Source: Subsaxibacter sp. CAU 1640
GTDB lineage: Bacteria > Bacteroidota > Bacteroidia > Flavobacteriales > Flavobacteriaceae
DNA: 64,000 nt
Assembly (NCBI RefSeq): GCF_023156585.1
Contig: NZ_JALNMI010000003.1
Coordinates: forward strand, 480,196 to 544,195
Direction: 5' to 3'
Shown piece by piece: positions 1 through 8,255 of this stretch; positions within the stretch are counted from its first letter, which is position 1, and each line of letters starts with the position of its first letter. The notes below the pieces were generated by a model. The model ran no database searches and was not told the origin of the DNA. It worked only from the letters and a program-made list of their open reading frames with translations. Position numbers and translations under genes: made by a program.

Positions 1-192
1 CGCAGTGTTCTTCTAATAGAAAATGGAGTTTTTAAAGGTTTGGGATTTTATAACCTCAACTATCAAATCAACAATCTGAAGGTTTTGGAAACCATCATTA
101 CTCCGATGGAAAACAACCGCGACACCCAACATATTATCCAAACTTATTTAAGAAAAAATAAGAATATTAAAATTGTGCACCTAAACAAATGA
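1..192 (+). CDS. C-terminal end of a DnaQ-like exonuclease / GIY-YIG protein (partial)
   Basis: The reading frame is open from base 1 and stops at 190-192, giving about 63 residues. The end of the protein (ENGVFKGLGF, then TPMENNRDT and IIQTYLRKN) resembles the C-terminus of flavobacterial proteins annotated as DNA polymerase III epsilon-like exonucleases with a GIY-YIG domain. That match is from memory of the family; the catalytic domains lie outside the window. The stop overlaps the start of the next gene in an ATGA junction, so the two are probably translationally coupled. Confidence 0.65.
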   Translation, partial: RSVLLIENGVFKGLGFYNLNYQINNLKVLETIITPMENNRDTQHIIQTYLRKNKNIKIVHLNK

Positions 193-2147
193 AATACTTT
201 CTTCTAATTGTCCTGCTTCAACTTTCTATCAAGAGTCAATCTCAAAATGAATTTAATTCACTAGATATGTCTGTAACGAAATCGGATTTAGAGATTAATA
301 CCTTTAGTAAAGATTCTACAGCCAATGCCATCATGTTATTTGAGAGCGGTAAAAGTTATTTGGATAAAAACAATTTCATGTTAAAAACTGAAGTCAGCAA
401 AAAACTTAAAATACTTAACCGACAGGGTTTTGGAAAAGCAGAAATCAACATTTACCTCTATAAAAATGGCAGTAAGAAGGAAAAAATTTCAAATATATCG
501 GCCACAACCTACAATCTTGAAAACAATTCAGTCACCAAATCTCAACTGGATTTAAAACAAGTATTTGAGGAAAAGTACAATGATAATTATACCATCATAA
601 AGTTTACATTTCCCAATCTTAAGGAAAATTCAGTTATAACCTATAGCTATACTTTAGAATCTCCGTTCATGTATAAATACAAAGACTGGTATTTTCAGGA
701 TGACATTCCAAAACTTTACAGCGAATATAGAGCAAGCATTCCTGCAAATTATGATTACCATATCAAGCTAGTGGGTTTTCTCAAATTAGATGTCAACGAT
801 GCCAGAATCGAAAATAATTGTTTAGAGATCGGTAACGGGGCTTCTGCAGGGTGTGTGAATTACACCTATGCTATGAAAGATATTCCTGCTTTTGTTGAGG
901 AAGACTTTATGACTACAAAGTTAAATTACCTGGCAAGGGTAGAGTATGAATTGAAGACTTTTAAGGGATTTGATGGAAGTGTGAACCACTACACCAAATC
1001 GTGGAAGACAGTCGATTCCGAATTAAAGACCGATAAAAATATTGGAAGGCAATTGAGCAGAAATGGAATTGTGAAAGACTTATTGGATGCGTCTATAGTT
1101 AATGAACCTGATCCTTTAAATAAAGCAAGAGCTATTTACAGTTTTGTTCAGAAGACTTATACTTGGAACAATAAATACGATATCTTTAATGATGTGTCAG
1201 TTAACAACCTAATCGACACAAAATCTGGCAACGTCTCTGAAATAAATATGCTGTTGCACAATCTTTTGGATGAAAATGGTTTTGACGTTAAACCTGTTTT
1301 ATTATCTACACGAAATAATGGTTTTGTCACAAAAGTTTATCCTGTTCTTTCCGATTTCAATTATTTAATTGTTCAGGCCACAATTGATGGTAATTCCTAT
1401 TTGTTAGACGCTACAGATGACTACTTATCATTCGGTGAACTTCCTCCCAGATGTCTTAACCAAGATGGTAGATTATTGGATTTTAGAAATGGAAGTTCTT
1501 GGATAGACATTAAACTTGAAAATACGTATTCTGTGATGTATCGAAGTGATTTAAGCCTGAATATAGATGGAATACTAAAGGGGAATGTAGAGAAAAAATC
1601 AACTGGTTATCAAGCATTACCTTTAAAGAAGGCTTATTTTGAAAACAAACAAGCATACATCGAAGGATTGAACGATAAAACTGAAGACCTATCAATTATG
1701 GATTATTTCACATCCATTGAAGACAAGACTGATTTTGAATTTAAAGAGAACTTTACTATACAACAAAAAATGGAATTTATAGGTGACAACATATATTTGA
1801 ATCCTTTTATCTTTAAATTCTTCGCAGAAAATGTTTTCAAGCTTCAAGAACGCACCTATCCTATCGATTTTGGTTATAAAGACTCATATACCTTTGCAAT
1901 GAAGTTAACTATTGATGAAGGCTTAGAGGTTTTAGATCAACCAAAAGAATCAACCTTAAAGCTTCCAAATAACAAAGGGAGCATTATTTTTACTAGCAAA
2001 ATTGAAAACAACGTGATGCTTCTATATTTTAAGTTAGCATTTAATGATTCTTTGTACAACCCAGAATATTATTCCTCAATTAAAGAATTTATGGGGAATG
2101 CAGTAGATATTCAAAATAATTCACTTTTAGTACTAAAGAAGAAATAA
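189..2147 (+). CDS. DUF3857 / transglutaminase-like domain protein, exported
   Basis: A 652-residue protein with a signal peptide (about residues 1-18), so probably periplasmic or on the outer membrane. Residues about 40-200 fit DUF3857 and about 290-380 fit a transglutaminase-like core. The usual catalytic Cys position reads SGNVSEINMLL and the usual His position reads FNYLIVQA, so the Cys and His appear to be missing while the Asp-bearing strand LLDATD remains. It is therefore probably a non-catalytic fold; I recall the same substitutions in flavobacterial relatives. It starts inside the stop codon of the exonuclease gene. The substrate or partner is unknown. Confidence 0.75.
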   Translation: MKYFLLIVLLQLSIKSQSQNEFNSLDMSVTKSDLEINTFSKDSTANAIMLFESGKSYLDKNNFMLKTEVSKKLKILNRQGFGKAEINIYLYKNGSKKEKISNISATTYNLENNSVTKSQLDLKQVFEEKYNDNYTIIKFTFPNLKENSVITYSYTLESPFMYKYKDWYFQDDIPKLYSEYRASIPANYDYHIKLVGFLKLDVNDARIENNCLEIGNGASAGCVNYTYAMKDIPAFVEEDFMTTKLNYLARVEYELKTFKGFDGSVNHYTKSWKTVDSELKTDKNIGRQLSRNGIVKDLLDASIVNEPDPLNKARAIYSFVQKTYTWNNKYDIFNDVSVNNLIDTKSGNVSEINMLLHNLLDENGFDVKPVLLSTRNNGFVTKVYPVLSDFNYLIVQATIDGNSYLLDATDDYLSFGELPPRCLNQDGRLLDFRNGSSWIDIKLENTYSVMYRSDLSLNIDGILKGNVEKKSTGYQALPLKKAYFENKQAYIEGLNDKTEDLSIMDYFTSIEDKTDFEFKENFTIQQKMEFIGDNIYLNPFIFKFFAENVFKLQERTYPIDFGYKDSYTFAMKLTIDEGLEVLDQPKESTLKLPNNKGSIIFTSKIENNVMLLYFKLAFNDSLYNPEYYSSIKEFMGNAVDIQNNSLLVLKKK

Positions 2148-2171
2148 ACAATCTTTTTAGTACTTTTGAGT

Positions 2172-3032
2172 ATGCTCGAGTCTAAAGATAAAAACTGGAA
2201 AGCCAGACTACATGAGATCATCTATGAAGCTGATACTCCTGAAGGCAAGCTGTTTGATATCATCCTATTGATAGCAATCATTGCGAGTATTGCATTGGTA
2301 ATGCTCGAAAGCATCAGAGGTTTTGATGTTAAATATCATGATTTTCTCGATACATCAGAATGGATTATAACCATTCTTTTTACACTAGAATATATCGCGA
2401 GAATCATTTCTGTAAAGCGGCCATGGAAGTATATTTTCAGTTTTTATGGTATCATAGATTTTCTTTCAACAATTCCTAAATATATCTCTATCATATTTGT
2501 TGGTACGCACGCTTTAGTGGCATTGAGAGCTTTGAGGCTACTTCGAATTTTTAGGATATTGAAATTGGCACGGTATCTAGGCGCTTCAAACATGCTTGCT
2601 AATGCATTAAGGGCAAGTCGTGCTAAAATATCAGTATTCTTATTTGCAGTGCTCATAGTCTGTATCATTTTTGGCACATTGATGTATCTTGTAGAAGGTG
2701 AGGCCAGTGGTTTTAGCAGTATTCCTGTGAGTGTTTATTGGTGTATTGTAACATTAACAACTGTTGGCTTTGGAGATATAGCTCCGGTTACACCTCTAGG
2801 ACAGTTTATTGCAGCCGTTATTATGGTTTTGGGATATGGTATTATCGCCGTACCCACAGGAATTGTTTCTGCTGAATACGCCGCTCAAAAACCAAAAGAA
2901 GGCGAATTAAAACCTGCTCAACCATTGGTTCATCTTAATTCGCAAGCATGTCCAAGCTGTTCGGCCGAAAGACATAGAGATGATGCCAAATACTGCTACA
3001 AATGCGGTCATTTCCTAGAGGATTATTCATGA
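2172..3032 (+). CDS. Voltage-gated potassium channel family protein with C-terminal zinc ribbon
   Basis: A 286-residue ion transporter with six membrane helices. S4 has regularly spaced arginines (ALRALRLLRIFRILKLARYL), and the pore loop holds TLTTVGFGDI, a K+ selectivity filter of TVGFGD type, so K+ conduction at the inner membrane is likely. After S6 a short cytoplasmic tail carries two Cys pairs (CPSC, then CYKC) that form a zinc ribbon; I do not recall this tail as standard for the family. I chose the ATG at 2172 over a TTG two codons upstream. It follows the DUF3857 gene by 24 bp and precedes miaA by 6 bp. Confidence 0.85.
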   Translation: MLESKDKNWKARLHEIIYEADTPEGKLFDIILLIAIIASIALVMLESIRGFDVKYHDFLDTSEWIITILFTLEYIARIISVKRPWKYIFSFYGIIDFLSTIPKYISIIFVGTHALVALRALRLLRIFRILKLARYLGASNMLANALRASRAKISVFLFAVLIVCIIFGTLMYLVEGEASGFSSIPVSVYWCIVTLTTVGFGDIAPVTPLGQFIAAVIMVLGYGIIAVPTGIVSAEYAAQKPKEGELKPAQPLVHLNSQACPSCSAERHRDDAKYCYKCGHFLEDYS

Positions 3033-3038
3033 CACTTG

Positions 3039-3956
3039 ATGAAAAAAGAAAAGTATCTCATAAGTATTGTCGGTCCTACAGCTATAGGAAAAACGGCTTT
3101 GAGCATCAAACTTGCCAATCATTTTAAAACGGAAATCATTTCTGCCGATTCAAGACAGTTTTTCAAAGAAATGTCAATAGGGACTGCGGCTCCTACTTCA
3201 TCAGAATTGTCCGCCGCCAGGCACCATTTTATTCATCACAAATCTGTAAAAGAAGATTATAATGTTGGTGAATTTGAAAGAGATGCCATTGAAAAGCTCA
3301 ACTATTTGTTCAAGGAGCATGATGTTGTGATAATGGTAGGTGGGTCTGGTTTATATGTCGATGCCGTGGTGAATGGTCTTGATGATTTTCCAAATATAGA
3401 TCCAAACATTCGTGAATTTTTGAATCTTCAACTTGAAACGAATGGGCTAGAGTATCTACAGAATAAATTGAAAGAATTAGACCCAATTTCTTATCAAAAC
3501 ACTACTATTGATAATCCTCACCGCGTTATCAGAGCGCTCGAAGTTTCCATCGGAACTGGCAAGCCTTATTCTTCTTTTTTAAATCAAAAGAAATCGAACC
3601 GAAACTTTAACACCATCAGCATTGGATTAGATGCCGATAGACAAACTATTTATAATCGTATCAACTTGCGTGTTGATAAAATGGTGAAGGAAGGGCTTTT
3701 AGAAGAAGTGAAAGCGTTGCTTCCAATGCGGCATTTGAATGCATTGAATACTGTTGGGTACAAAGAATTATTCCATTATTTAAATGGTGAATGTACATTG
3801 GAATTTGCCGTTTCAGAAATAAAGAAGAACTCAAGACGATTTGCAAAACGCCAACTCACATGGTTTAGGAAGAATAAAAATATACTCTGGTTTGATTTTG
3901 AAAGTGATATAAAAAATATCATCAAAGCCATTGAAAATCAAATCGAAAAGGTGTAA
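3039..3956 (+). CDS. miaA: tRNA dimethylallyltransferase
   Basis: MiaA transfers a dimethylallyl group to N6 of A37 in tRNAs that read UNN codons, the first step of (ms2)i6A formation. The P-loop GPTAIGKTALS is near residue 13, followed by DSRQFF and the GGSGLYV segment; the length of 305 residues is normal. The start is the ATG at 3039, one codon after a TTG. It lies 6 bp after the channel gene and is probably cotranscribed with it. Confidence 0.95.
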   Translation: MKKEKYLISIVGPTAIGKTALSIKLANHFKTEIISADSRQFFKEMSIGTAAPTSSELSAARHHFIHHKSVKEDYNVGEFERDAIEKLNYLFKEHDVVIMVGGSGLYVDAVVNGLDDFPNIDPNIREFLNLQLETNGLEYLQNKLKELDPISYQNTTIDNPHRVIRALEVSIGTGKPYSSFLNQKKSNRNFNTISIGLDADRQTIYNRINLRVDKMVKEGLLEEVKALLPMRHLNALNTVGYKELFHYLNGECTLEFAVSEIKKNSRRFAKRQLTWFRKNKNILWFDFESDIKNIIKAIENQIEKV

Positions 3957-4025
3957 TACAAATGATTTATTTTACGCCTTTTAGAAAATAAATTTAAAAA
4001 ACACTGAATTACAATGAATTAATAC

Positions 4026-4033
4026 TACATTTG
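4026..4033 (+). promoter_or_regulatory. Bacteroidota -7 promoter box for the cold-shock gene
   Basis: TACATTTG matches the TAnnTTTG -7 consensus and lies 28 bp before the ATG at 4061. This argues against a TTG start at 4031, which would fall inside the box. No clear -33 TTG element is present. Confidence 0.65.
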
Positions 4034-4060
4034 CAACTAATTAATTTTTTAAATTTTATT

Positions 4061-4252
4061 ATGAGTAAAGGTACCGTAAAGTTCTTCAATGAAACTAAAG
4101 GTTTTGGTTTTATCACTGAAGAAGGAAACAACAAAGAACACTTTGTACACATTTCTGGTTTGATCGATGAGATCCGACAAGGAGATGAAGTAGAGTTCGA
4201 ATTAACCGAAGGTAAAAAAGGATTGAACGCAGTAAACGTAAGAGTTATATAA
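4061..4252 (+). CDS. Cold-shock protein, CspA family
   Basis: A 63-residue single cold-shock domain. RNP1-like KGFGFITEE and RNP2-like HFVHISGL are both present, so it should bind single-stranded RNA or DNA and melt mRNA structure. The ATG at 4061 gives the canonical MSKGTVKFFNETKGFG start. It is monocistronic, with its own TAnnTTTG promoter upstream and a strong hairpin terminator 28 bp after the stop. The gene has a short leader of about 25 nt, unlike the long thermoregulatory leader of E. coli cspA. Confidence 0.93.
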   Translation: MSKGTVKFFNETKGFGFITEEGNNKEHFVHISGLIDEIRQGDEVEFELTEGKKGLNAVNVRVI

Positions 4253-4280
4253 TACTTCCGCTTAAACTTTTTAAAAGAAA

Positions 4281-4307
4281 AAGCCTATCAGTTCGATAGG
4301 CTTTCTT
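4281..4307 (+). terminator. Rho-independent terminator after the csp gene
   Basis: A 9-bp perfect stem (4281-4289 with 4295-4303), 5-nt loop, followed by a U-rich tail. It also separates csp from the convergent regulator gene at 4342. Confidence 0.85.
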
Positions 4308-4341
4308 ATTTCCAGTCATTTCTAAACTGAAAATATATTTT

Positions 4342-5052
4342 TTATGCTTTTTGATTGACAACCAATCTAAAACCTTCACCATGAATGTTGAGAATCTCTA
4401 CATTCTCATCAAGTTTTAGATATTTACGCAGTTTGGCAATATAAACATCCATACTTCTGGATGTAAAGTAATTGTCATCTCTCCATATTTTAGTCAAAGC
4501 CAACTCACGTGGCATCAAGTCATTTTCATGAAGAGCCAATAATCGCAACAATTCGTTTTCTTTTGGAGACAATTTTACAGGTTCTTTGTCCTTGTATTGT
4601 AAAAATCTCAATTTTGAATTCAATTCAAAGCCACCAATTTTGAATTCGGTCTGTTTGCTATCTGCTACGACATCTGTTGCTTTACGTTGCATGATAGCCT
4701 TGATTTTCATCAATAAAACCTCACTATCAAACGGTTTGTTCAAATAATCGTCCGCCCCTACCTTATATCCTTTCAATACGTCTTCTTTCATTGCTTTTGC
4801 AGTAAGAAAAATGATTGGCACATCAGCATTTTTCTCCCTGATTTCTTTAGCGAGGGTAAACCCATCTTTATAAGGCATCATAACGTCTAAAATACATAGA
4901 TCGTAATCGTCTTTTTTAAACTTTTCAAAACCCTCCATACCATTCTTTGCATGAACAACTTCGTAGTCATTCATTGCAAGATAGTCCTTTAAAACGGTTC
5001 CGAAATTTGGATCGTCCTCAACTAATAGAATCTTTTTGTTTTGTTCTTCCAT
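4342..5052 (-). CDS. OmpR/PhoB-family response regulator, RprY-like
   Basis: A 236-residue DNA-binding regulator. The receiver domain (about 8-120) has the acidic pair E12/D13/D14, the phosphoacceptor D56 in CILDVMMP, and the conserved Lys in NKPFD. The C-terminal part (about 140-230) is a winged-helix domain of OmpR/PhoB type, which usually binds direct repeats spaced about 10-11 bp. It lies 2 bp after the histidine kinase gene on the same strand, so the two form a pair. It resembles RprY of Bacteroides; the stimulus is unknown. Direct repeats upstream of the kinase and of htrA are candidate binding sites. Confidence 0.9.
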   Translation of the reverse strand: MEEQNKKILLVEDDPNFGTVLKDYLAMNDYEVVHAKNGMEGFEKFKKDDYDLCILDVMMPYKDGFTLAKEIREKNADVPIIFLTAKAMKEDVLKGYKVGADDYLNKPFDSEVLLMKIKAIMQRKATDVVADSKQTEFKIGGFELNSKLRFLQYKDKEPVKLSPKENELLRLLALHENDLMPRELALTKIWRDDNYFTSRSMDVYIAKLRKYLKLDENVEILNIHGEGFRLVVNQKA

Positions 5053-5054
5053 AA

Positions 5055-6629
5055 TTATGATATTAATGGTAGCTTAATTGTAAAGGTACTACCTTTTCCT
5101 TTTTCACTTTCTACTGATATATGTCCTTGGTGGTCTTCGACTATACGTTTTACATAAGCCAATCCCAAACCGTGTCCTTTTATATTATGTACATTTCCAG
5201 TATGCTCTCTATAGAATTTTTCGAACACCTTTTTCTGTACCTGTTTTGACATTCCGTTACCTTGATCGGAAATCTTTAATAAAATGTTGGTTCCTACAAG
5301 CTCTGTAAAAACATCTATTTTTGGTGCGTTATCAGAGTACTTAATGGCATTGTCTAAAATGTTAACAATAACATTCGTAAAATGAGTTTCATTTGCCAAC
5401 ACTGATGACTTTTCAGCATCCAAATGCGTTTTAATATAACCTTGTCGATCTTCAACTATCAACTCGACGTGAGTGATGGCGTCATGAATTAAATCATGCA
5501 ACTTCACCCTTTCTTTACTGATATTCAACTCGTTCTTCTCAAGCTTCGAAATACGTAGCACGTTTTCAACTTGTGCATGCATACGCTTATTCTCGTCTTT
5601 AATCATATTTAAGTATCGCATCACTTTCTCTTGGTCATTGATGATTTTTGGATTTTTTATCGAATCCAAAGCCAAGTTAATTGTTGCAATGGGTGTCTTA
5701 AACTCATGCGTCATATTATTGATAAAGTCAGACTTAATCTGCGAGATTTGTCGTTGCTGAATCAATTGATGAATGGCACTACCAAAGGCAAAAATGATAA
5801 TAGACGTAAAAACTATTGATAAAATGGTCATCCCCAAAATATTCCGAAACAAGAACTTATTTCTATCAGGGAAATTAACGTACAATCTATAAGTGCTTTC
5901 GTTGTTGTTATCCAGAAAAAGAGGAACACCATAAGTGGAGCCCTTAATCATTTCAAAGTTGTTCGATTGCACCTTTGTTGCTAAATCCTTATCATAAATT
6001 GCAAATTCGAATTCTGTATCAATACCATCATCGTGCAACTGCCTTTTGAGCATATTTTCAACATCTTCTATCGAAACCCTTTTATAAATTGGGTAATTTT
6101 TAAATTGATCTCTGTATGTAGTTTCAAAACGTTTCTTATCAAGTTCTGATAACTTACTAAATTCAAAAACTTTCTTTTCCGAAGGAATATTTAAATTTCC
6201 TTCGATAGGATTTCGATTGTAAATGGTGGTTTCTCGCTGACTGGATGTTCTACTGATACTTACGCTGTCTAAACCAATGTCAAGGAACAAAGATGGTACT
6301 TTATAACTTTCCTCTAGAATTCCGTTTCTGTAAATAATTGTTTGATTTTGGGATGGATCTTCAGTGATAATGCGCAACTCACTAAAAGCTGTGGAATCTG
6401 CAACGGCTCCACTGGCAATAAGTCTATACATTTTTTCAGAAAACCTCTTGAATTCCTTGTCTTCAATAGCATCAGAAACAAAACTCAAAGAACGTTTGGC
6501 GTTGAGTGTGAATTGATTTTTTTCGTTTTGTAAGCTATTGTTAATGAAATATACTTGAACGAAAATTATACCAATGAGGGATAGACTCATTAACACAATC
6601 AACATAATGAAAAGCTTTTTGCCCATCAT
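5055..6629 (-). CDS. Sensor histidine kinase, RprX-like
   Basis: A 524-residue inner-membrane kinase: N-terminal helix (about 5-28), periplasmic sensor region (about 30-260), second helix (about 263-287), then HisKA with phosphoacceptor H308 in NMTHEFKTP and an ATPase domain with N-box NILDNAIKYS, G1 DQGNGM and G2 GHGLGLAYV. It should phosphorylate the regulator encoded 2 bp downstream. Two adjacent ATGs (6629 and 6626) are possible starts; a TAAATTTG box ends two bases before the first, so a leaderless start is possible. Confidence 0.9.
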   Translation of the reverse strand: MMGKKLFIMLIVLMSLSLIGIIFVQVYFINNSLQNEKNQFTLNAKRSLSFVSDAIEDKEFKRFSEKMYRLIASGAVADSTAFSELRIITEDPSQNQTIIYRNGILEESYKVPSLFLDIGLDSVSISRTSSQRETTIYNRNPIEGNLNIPSEKKVFEFSKLSELDKKRFETTYRDQFKNYPIYKRVSIEDVENMLKRQLHDDGIDTEFEFAIYDKDLATKVQSNNFEMIKGSTYGVPLFLDNNNESTYRLYVNFPDRNKFLFRNILGMTILSIVFTSIIIFAFGSAIHQLIQQRQISQIKSDFINNMTHEFKTPIATINLALDSIKNPKIINDQEKVMRYLNMIKDENKRMHAQVENVLRISKLEKNELNISKERVKLHDLIHDAITHVELIVEDRQGYIKTHLDAEKSSVLANETHFTNVIVNILDNAIKYSDNAPKIDVFTELVGTNILLKISDQGNGMSKQVQKKVFEKFYREHTGNVHNIKGHGLGLAYVKRIVEDHQGHISVESEKGKGSTFTIKLPLIS

Positions 6630-6630
6630 T

Positions 6631-6638
6631 CAAATTTA
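6631..6638 (-). promoter_or_regulatory. Possible -7 promoter box for the kinase-regulator operon
   Basis: On the minus strand this reads TAAATTTG, a match to TAnnTTTG. It sits directly before the kinase start codon, so transcription would begin at or inside the first codons. AT-richness makes a chance match possible. Confidence 0.4.
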
Positions 6639-6642
6639 AGAT

Positions 6643-6694
6643 TTTAACATTTACCATTAGATGCCTTTAACCTTACCTTAACAAAAATGTTAAC
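6643..6694 (-). promoter_or_regulatory. GTTAAA-type direct-repeat array upstream of the kinase gene
   Basis: In the minus-strand direction there are GTTAAC (6689-6694), GTTAAG (6677-6682), GTTAAA (6666-6671) and GTTAAA (6643-6648), with steps of 12, 11 and 23 bp. All have the same orientation and lie in the gap between coaE and the kinase gene. This is the layout expected of an OmpR/PhoB-family binding site. A similar array lies at 44599-44637. Binding by the regulator encoded at 4342 is inferred. Confidence 0.5.
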
Positions 6695-6696
6695 AG

Positions 6697-7290
6697 CTAG
6701 AATTTGCTTATCTTTTCCAGTATTTGTCTATGTATAGCTATTACTTGTTTTTTGGTGTTTTCTAAATATTCATTAACAATCACAAAGTCTGATTTTTTGA
6801 TTTTCTCTTCATCTGGCATTTGATTATTGACGATATCAAGAACTTTCTTTTTGGTTGTATTATCTCGATTCATTACCCGAGTCATTTTATCATCAAGACT
6901 CGCCGTAACTGTAACGATATAATCATAATCTGATTCTTTCTTATGCTCAAAAATTATTGCAGCCTCTTTAATAACATATTTAGAATCTTGTTTTTTCATC
7001 CAACGAATGAAGTCTTTGCCTACCTTCGGATGCACAATGGCATTCATTTGATTCAGCAAATTAGTGTCATTGAAAATCTTTGAAGCGATGAAAGGTCTGT
7101 TCAATTGGTTTTCTAGATATGCATCGTCTCCAAATAATGCAATCAGCTTACGTCTGATTACTTTTGAAGTATTCATAAGTCGTTTAGCCTCTTTATCGGC
7201 TATATAGATAGGAACACCCATATCTTCAAACATCCTTGCGACCGTAGTCTTACCGCTGCCAATACCGCCTGTCAATCCTACAACTATCAT
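6697..7290 (-). CDS. coaE: Dephospho-CoA kinase
   Basis: CoaE phosphorylates the 3'-hydroxyl of dephospho-CoA, the last step of coenzyme A synthesis, in the cytoplasm. The P-loop GLTGGIGSGKTT is at residues 5-16, followed by IYIADKEAK (DxD-like substrate motif) and the conserved IVHPKVG. The length of 197 residues is typical. Its ATG overlaps the stop of the YbbR-domain gene by 4 bp, placing it in a three-gene operon with that gene and the glycosyltransferase gene. Confidence 0.94.
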   Translation of the reverse strand: MIVVGLTGGIGSGKTTVARMFEDMGVPIYIADKEAKRLMNTSKVIRRKLIALFGDDAYLENQLNRPFIASKIFNDTNLLNQMNAIVHPKVGKDFIRWMKKQDSKYVIKEAAIIFEHKKESDYDYIVTVTASLDDKMTRVMNRDNTTKKKVLDIVNNQMPDEEKIKKSDFVIVNEYLENTKKQVIAIHRQILEKISKF

Positions 7291-8255
7291 TCGATTATGA
7301 TAAATTCAATTTTATTTTGTTTCATTCTGGTACTCTTGACAAGCTTTGGCTTTTGAACCAATTGAGGTATCATGAAGGTTTTGTCGGTATTTTTCACATT
7401 TGAATAATCACATACCACTTTGAAATCCAAAGCTTTTATTTTTTTATAATCTTCCAGACTTACGTAATATGCCACAGTAACTGTTTTTGGAAAATAATTG
7501 ATTTTGATATTGCTGGGCATATTCTCAAAGGTCACTGGAACCTCAAAGGTACCTTCTGTAAATTTTTGAACGGAACCAGACACATTGACCTTTGATTGGC
7601 TCAACTTTACATTCTTTAATTCCTTGTCGAGCGTTAAATTAACTATTGCGCTGATCGGCTTGTTTACATCGTTAAGCTTTAACTTGGTTGCCATCACCCT
7701 GGAAATTTTTTCGACAGACTTCTTCGGCCCAATAACCTTAATGGAGTCTGGCTCAAGTTTAAGGCTATCCAATAAATCGTAACCTGATTCGTACGATATT
7801 TCCGTATCCAATTTTACAGGCACGGTTTTGACGGTCATAACTTCATAAGGAAAATTTAATGAATCTGGTTGAATGGATAGCACTTCTATTTTTGAGCCAA
7901 GTTGGTTCTCTATTTTGGACCTACCTTTTTTAGTATCATATGAATATAATAATCCTTGTTCTTTAACTTCTTTGTTAAAGTCTACAATCAAATTATGTCT
8001 GTAAAAATTTTGAGCCAACAAGCTAAAACCATATGCTTTCACTTTTACCTTAACGATAGAATCGAAATCGGTAGAAATACTGTGCTGTTCTGGAACGTTG
8101 GTATAAGACACATGAAAAGTTACGATTTCAGTATATGATTTTGACAGTTTTACAATCACTAAAAACAAAAAAGATAACAGCAAAAAAAAACTAAAAACAT
8201 TGAGTTTTTTGCTTTTAATAGATTTAAACAATTTTGACTTTAATTTAGTAACCAT
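7287..8255 (-). CDS. YbbR-like (CdaR-like) domain protein
   Basis: A 322-residue protein with one N-terminal membrane helix (about 18-38) and an extracytoplasmic part of repeated beta-rich YbbR units (for example PVKLDTEISYESGYDLL and VPVTFENMPSNI). In Firmicutes YbbR/CdaR modulates the diadenylate cyclase CdaA; that partner is not visible here and the role in flavobacteria is unproven. I chose the ATG at 8255 over a TTG two codons upstream. It overlaps the glycosyltransferase gene by 11 bp and coaE by 4 bp, so translation is probably coupled. Confidence 0.8.
   Translation of the reverse strand: MVTKLKSKLFKSIKSKKLNVFSFFLLLSFLFLVIVKLSKSYTEIVTFHVSYTNVPEQHSISTDFDSIVKVKVKAYGFSLLAQNFYRHNLIVDFNKEVKEQGLLYSYDTKKGRSKIENQLGSKIEVLSIQPDSLNFPYEVMTVKTVPVKLDTEISYESGYDLLDSLKLEPDSIKVIGPKKSVEKISRVMATKLKLNDVNKPISAIVNLTLDKELKNVKLSQSKVNVSGSVQKFTEGTFEVPVTFENMPSNIKINYFPKTVTVAYYVSLEDYKKIKALDFKVVCDYSNVKNTDKTFMIPQLVQKPKLVKSTRMKQNKIEFIIIE

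Noticed and set aside
4031..4060. TTG start for the cold-shock gene, adding ten residues
   Set aside because: The TTG falls inside the -7 promoter box, and family members start at the MSKGTVKFF position.
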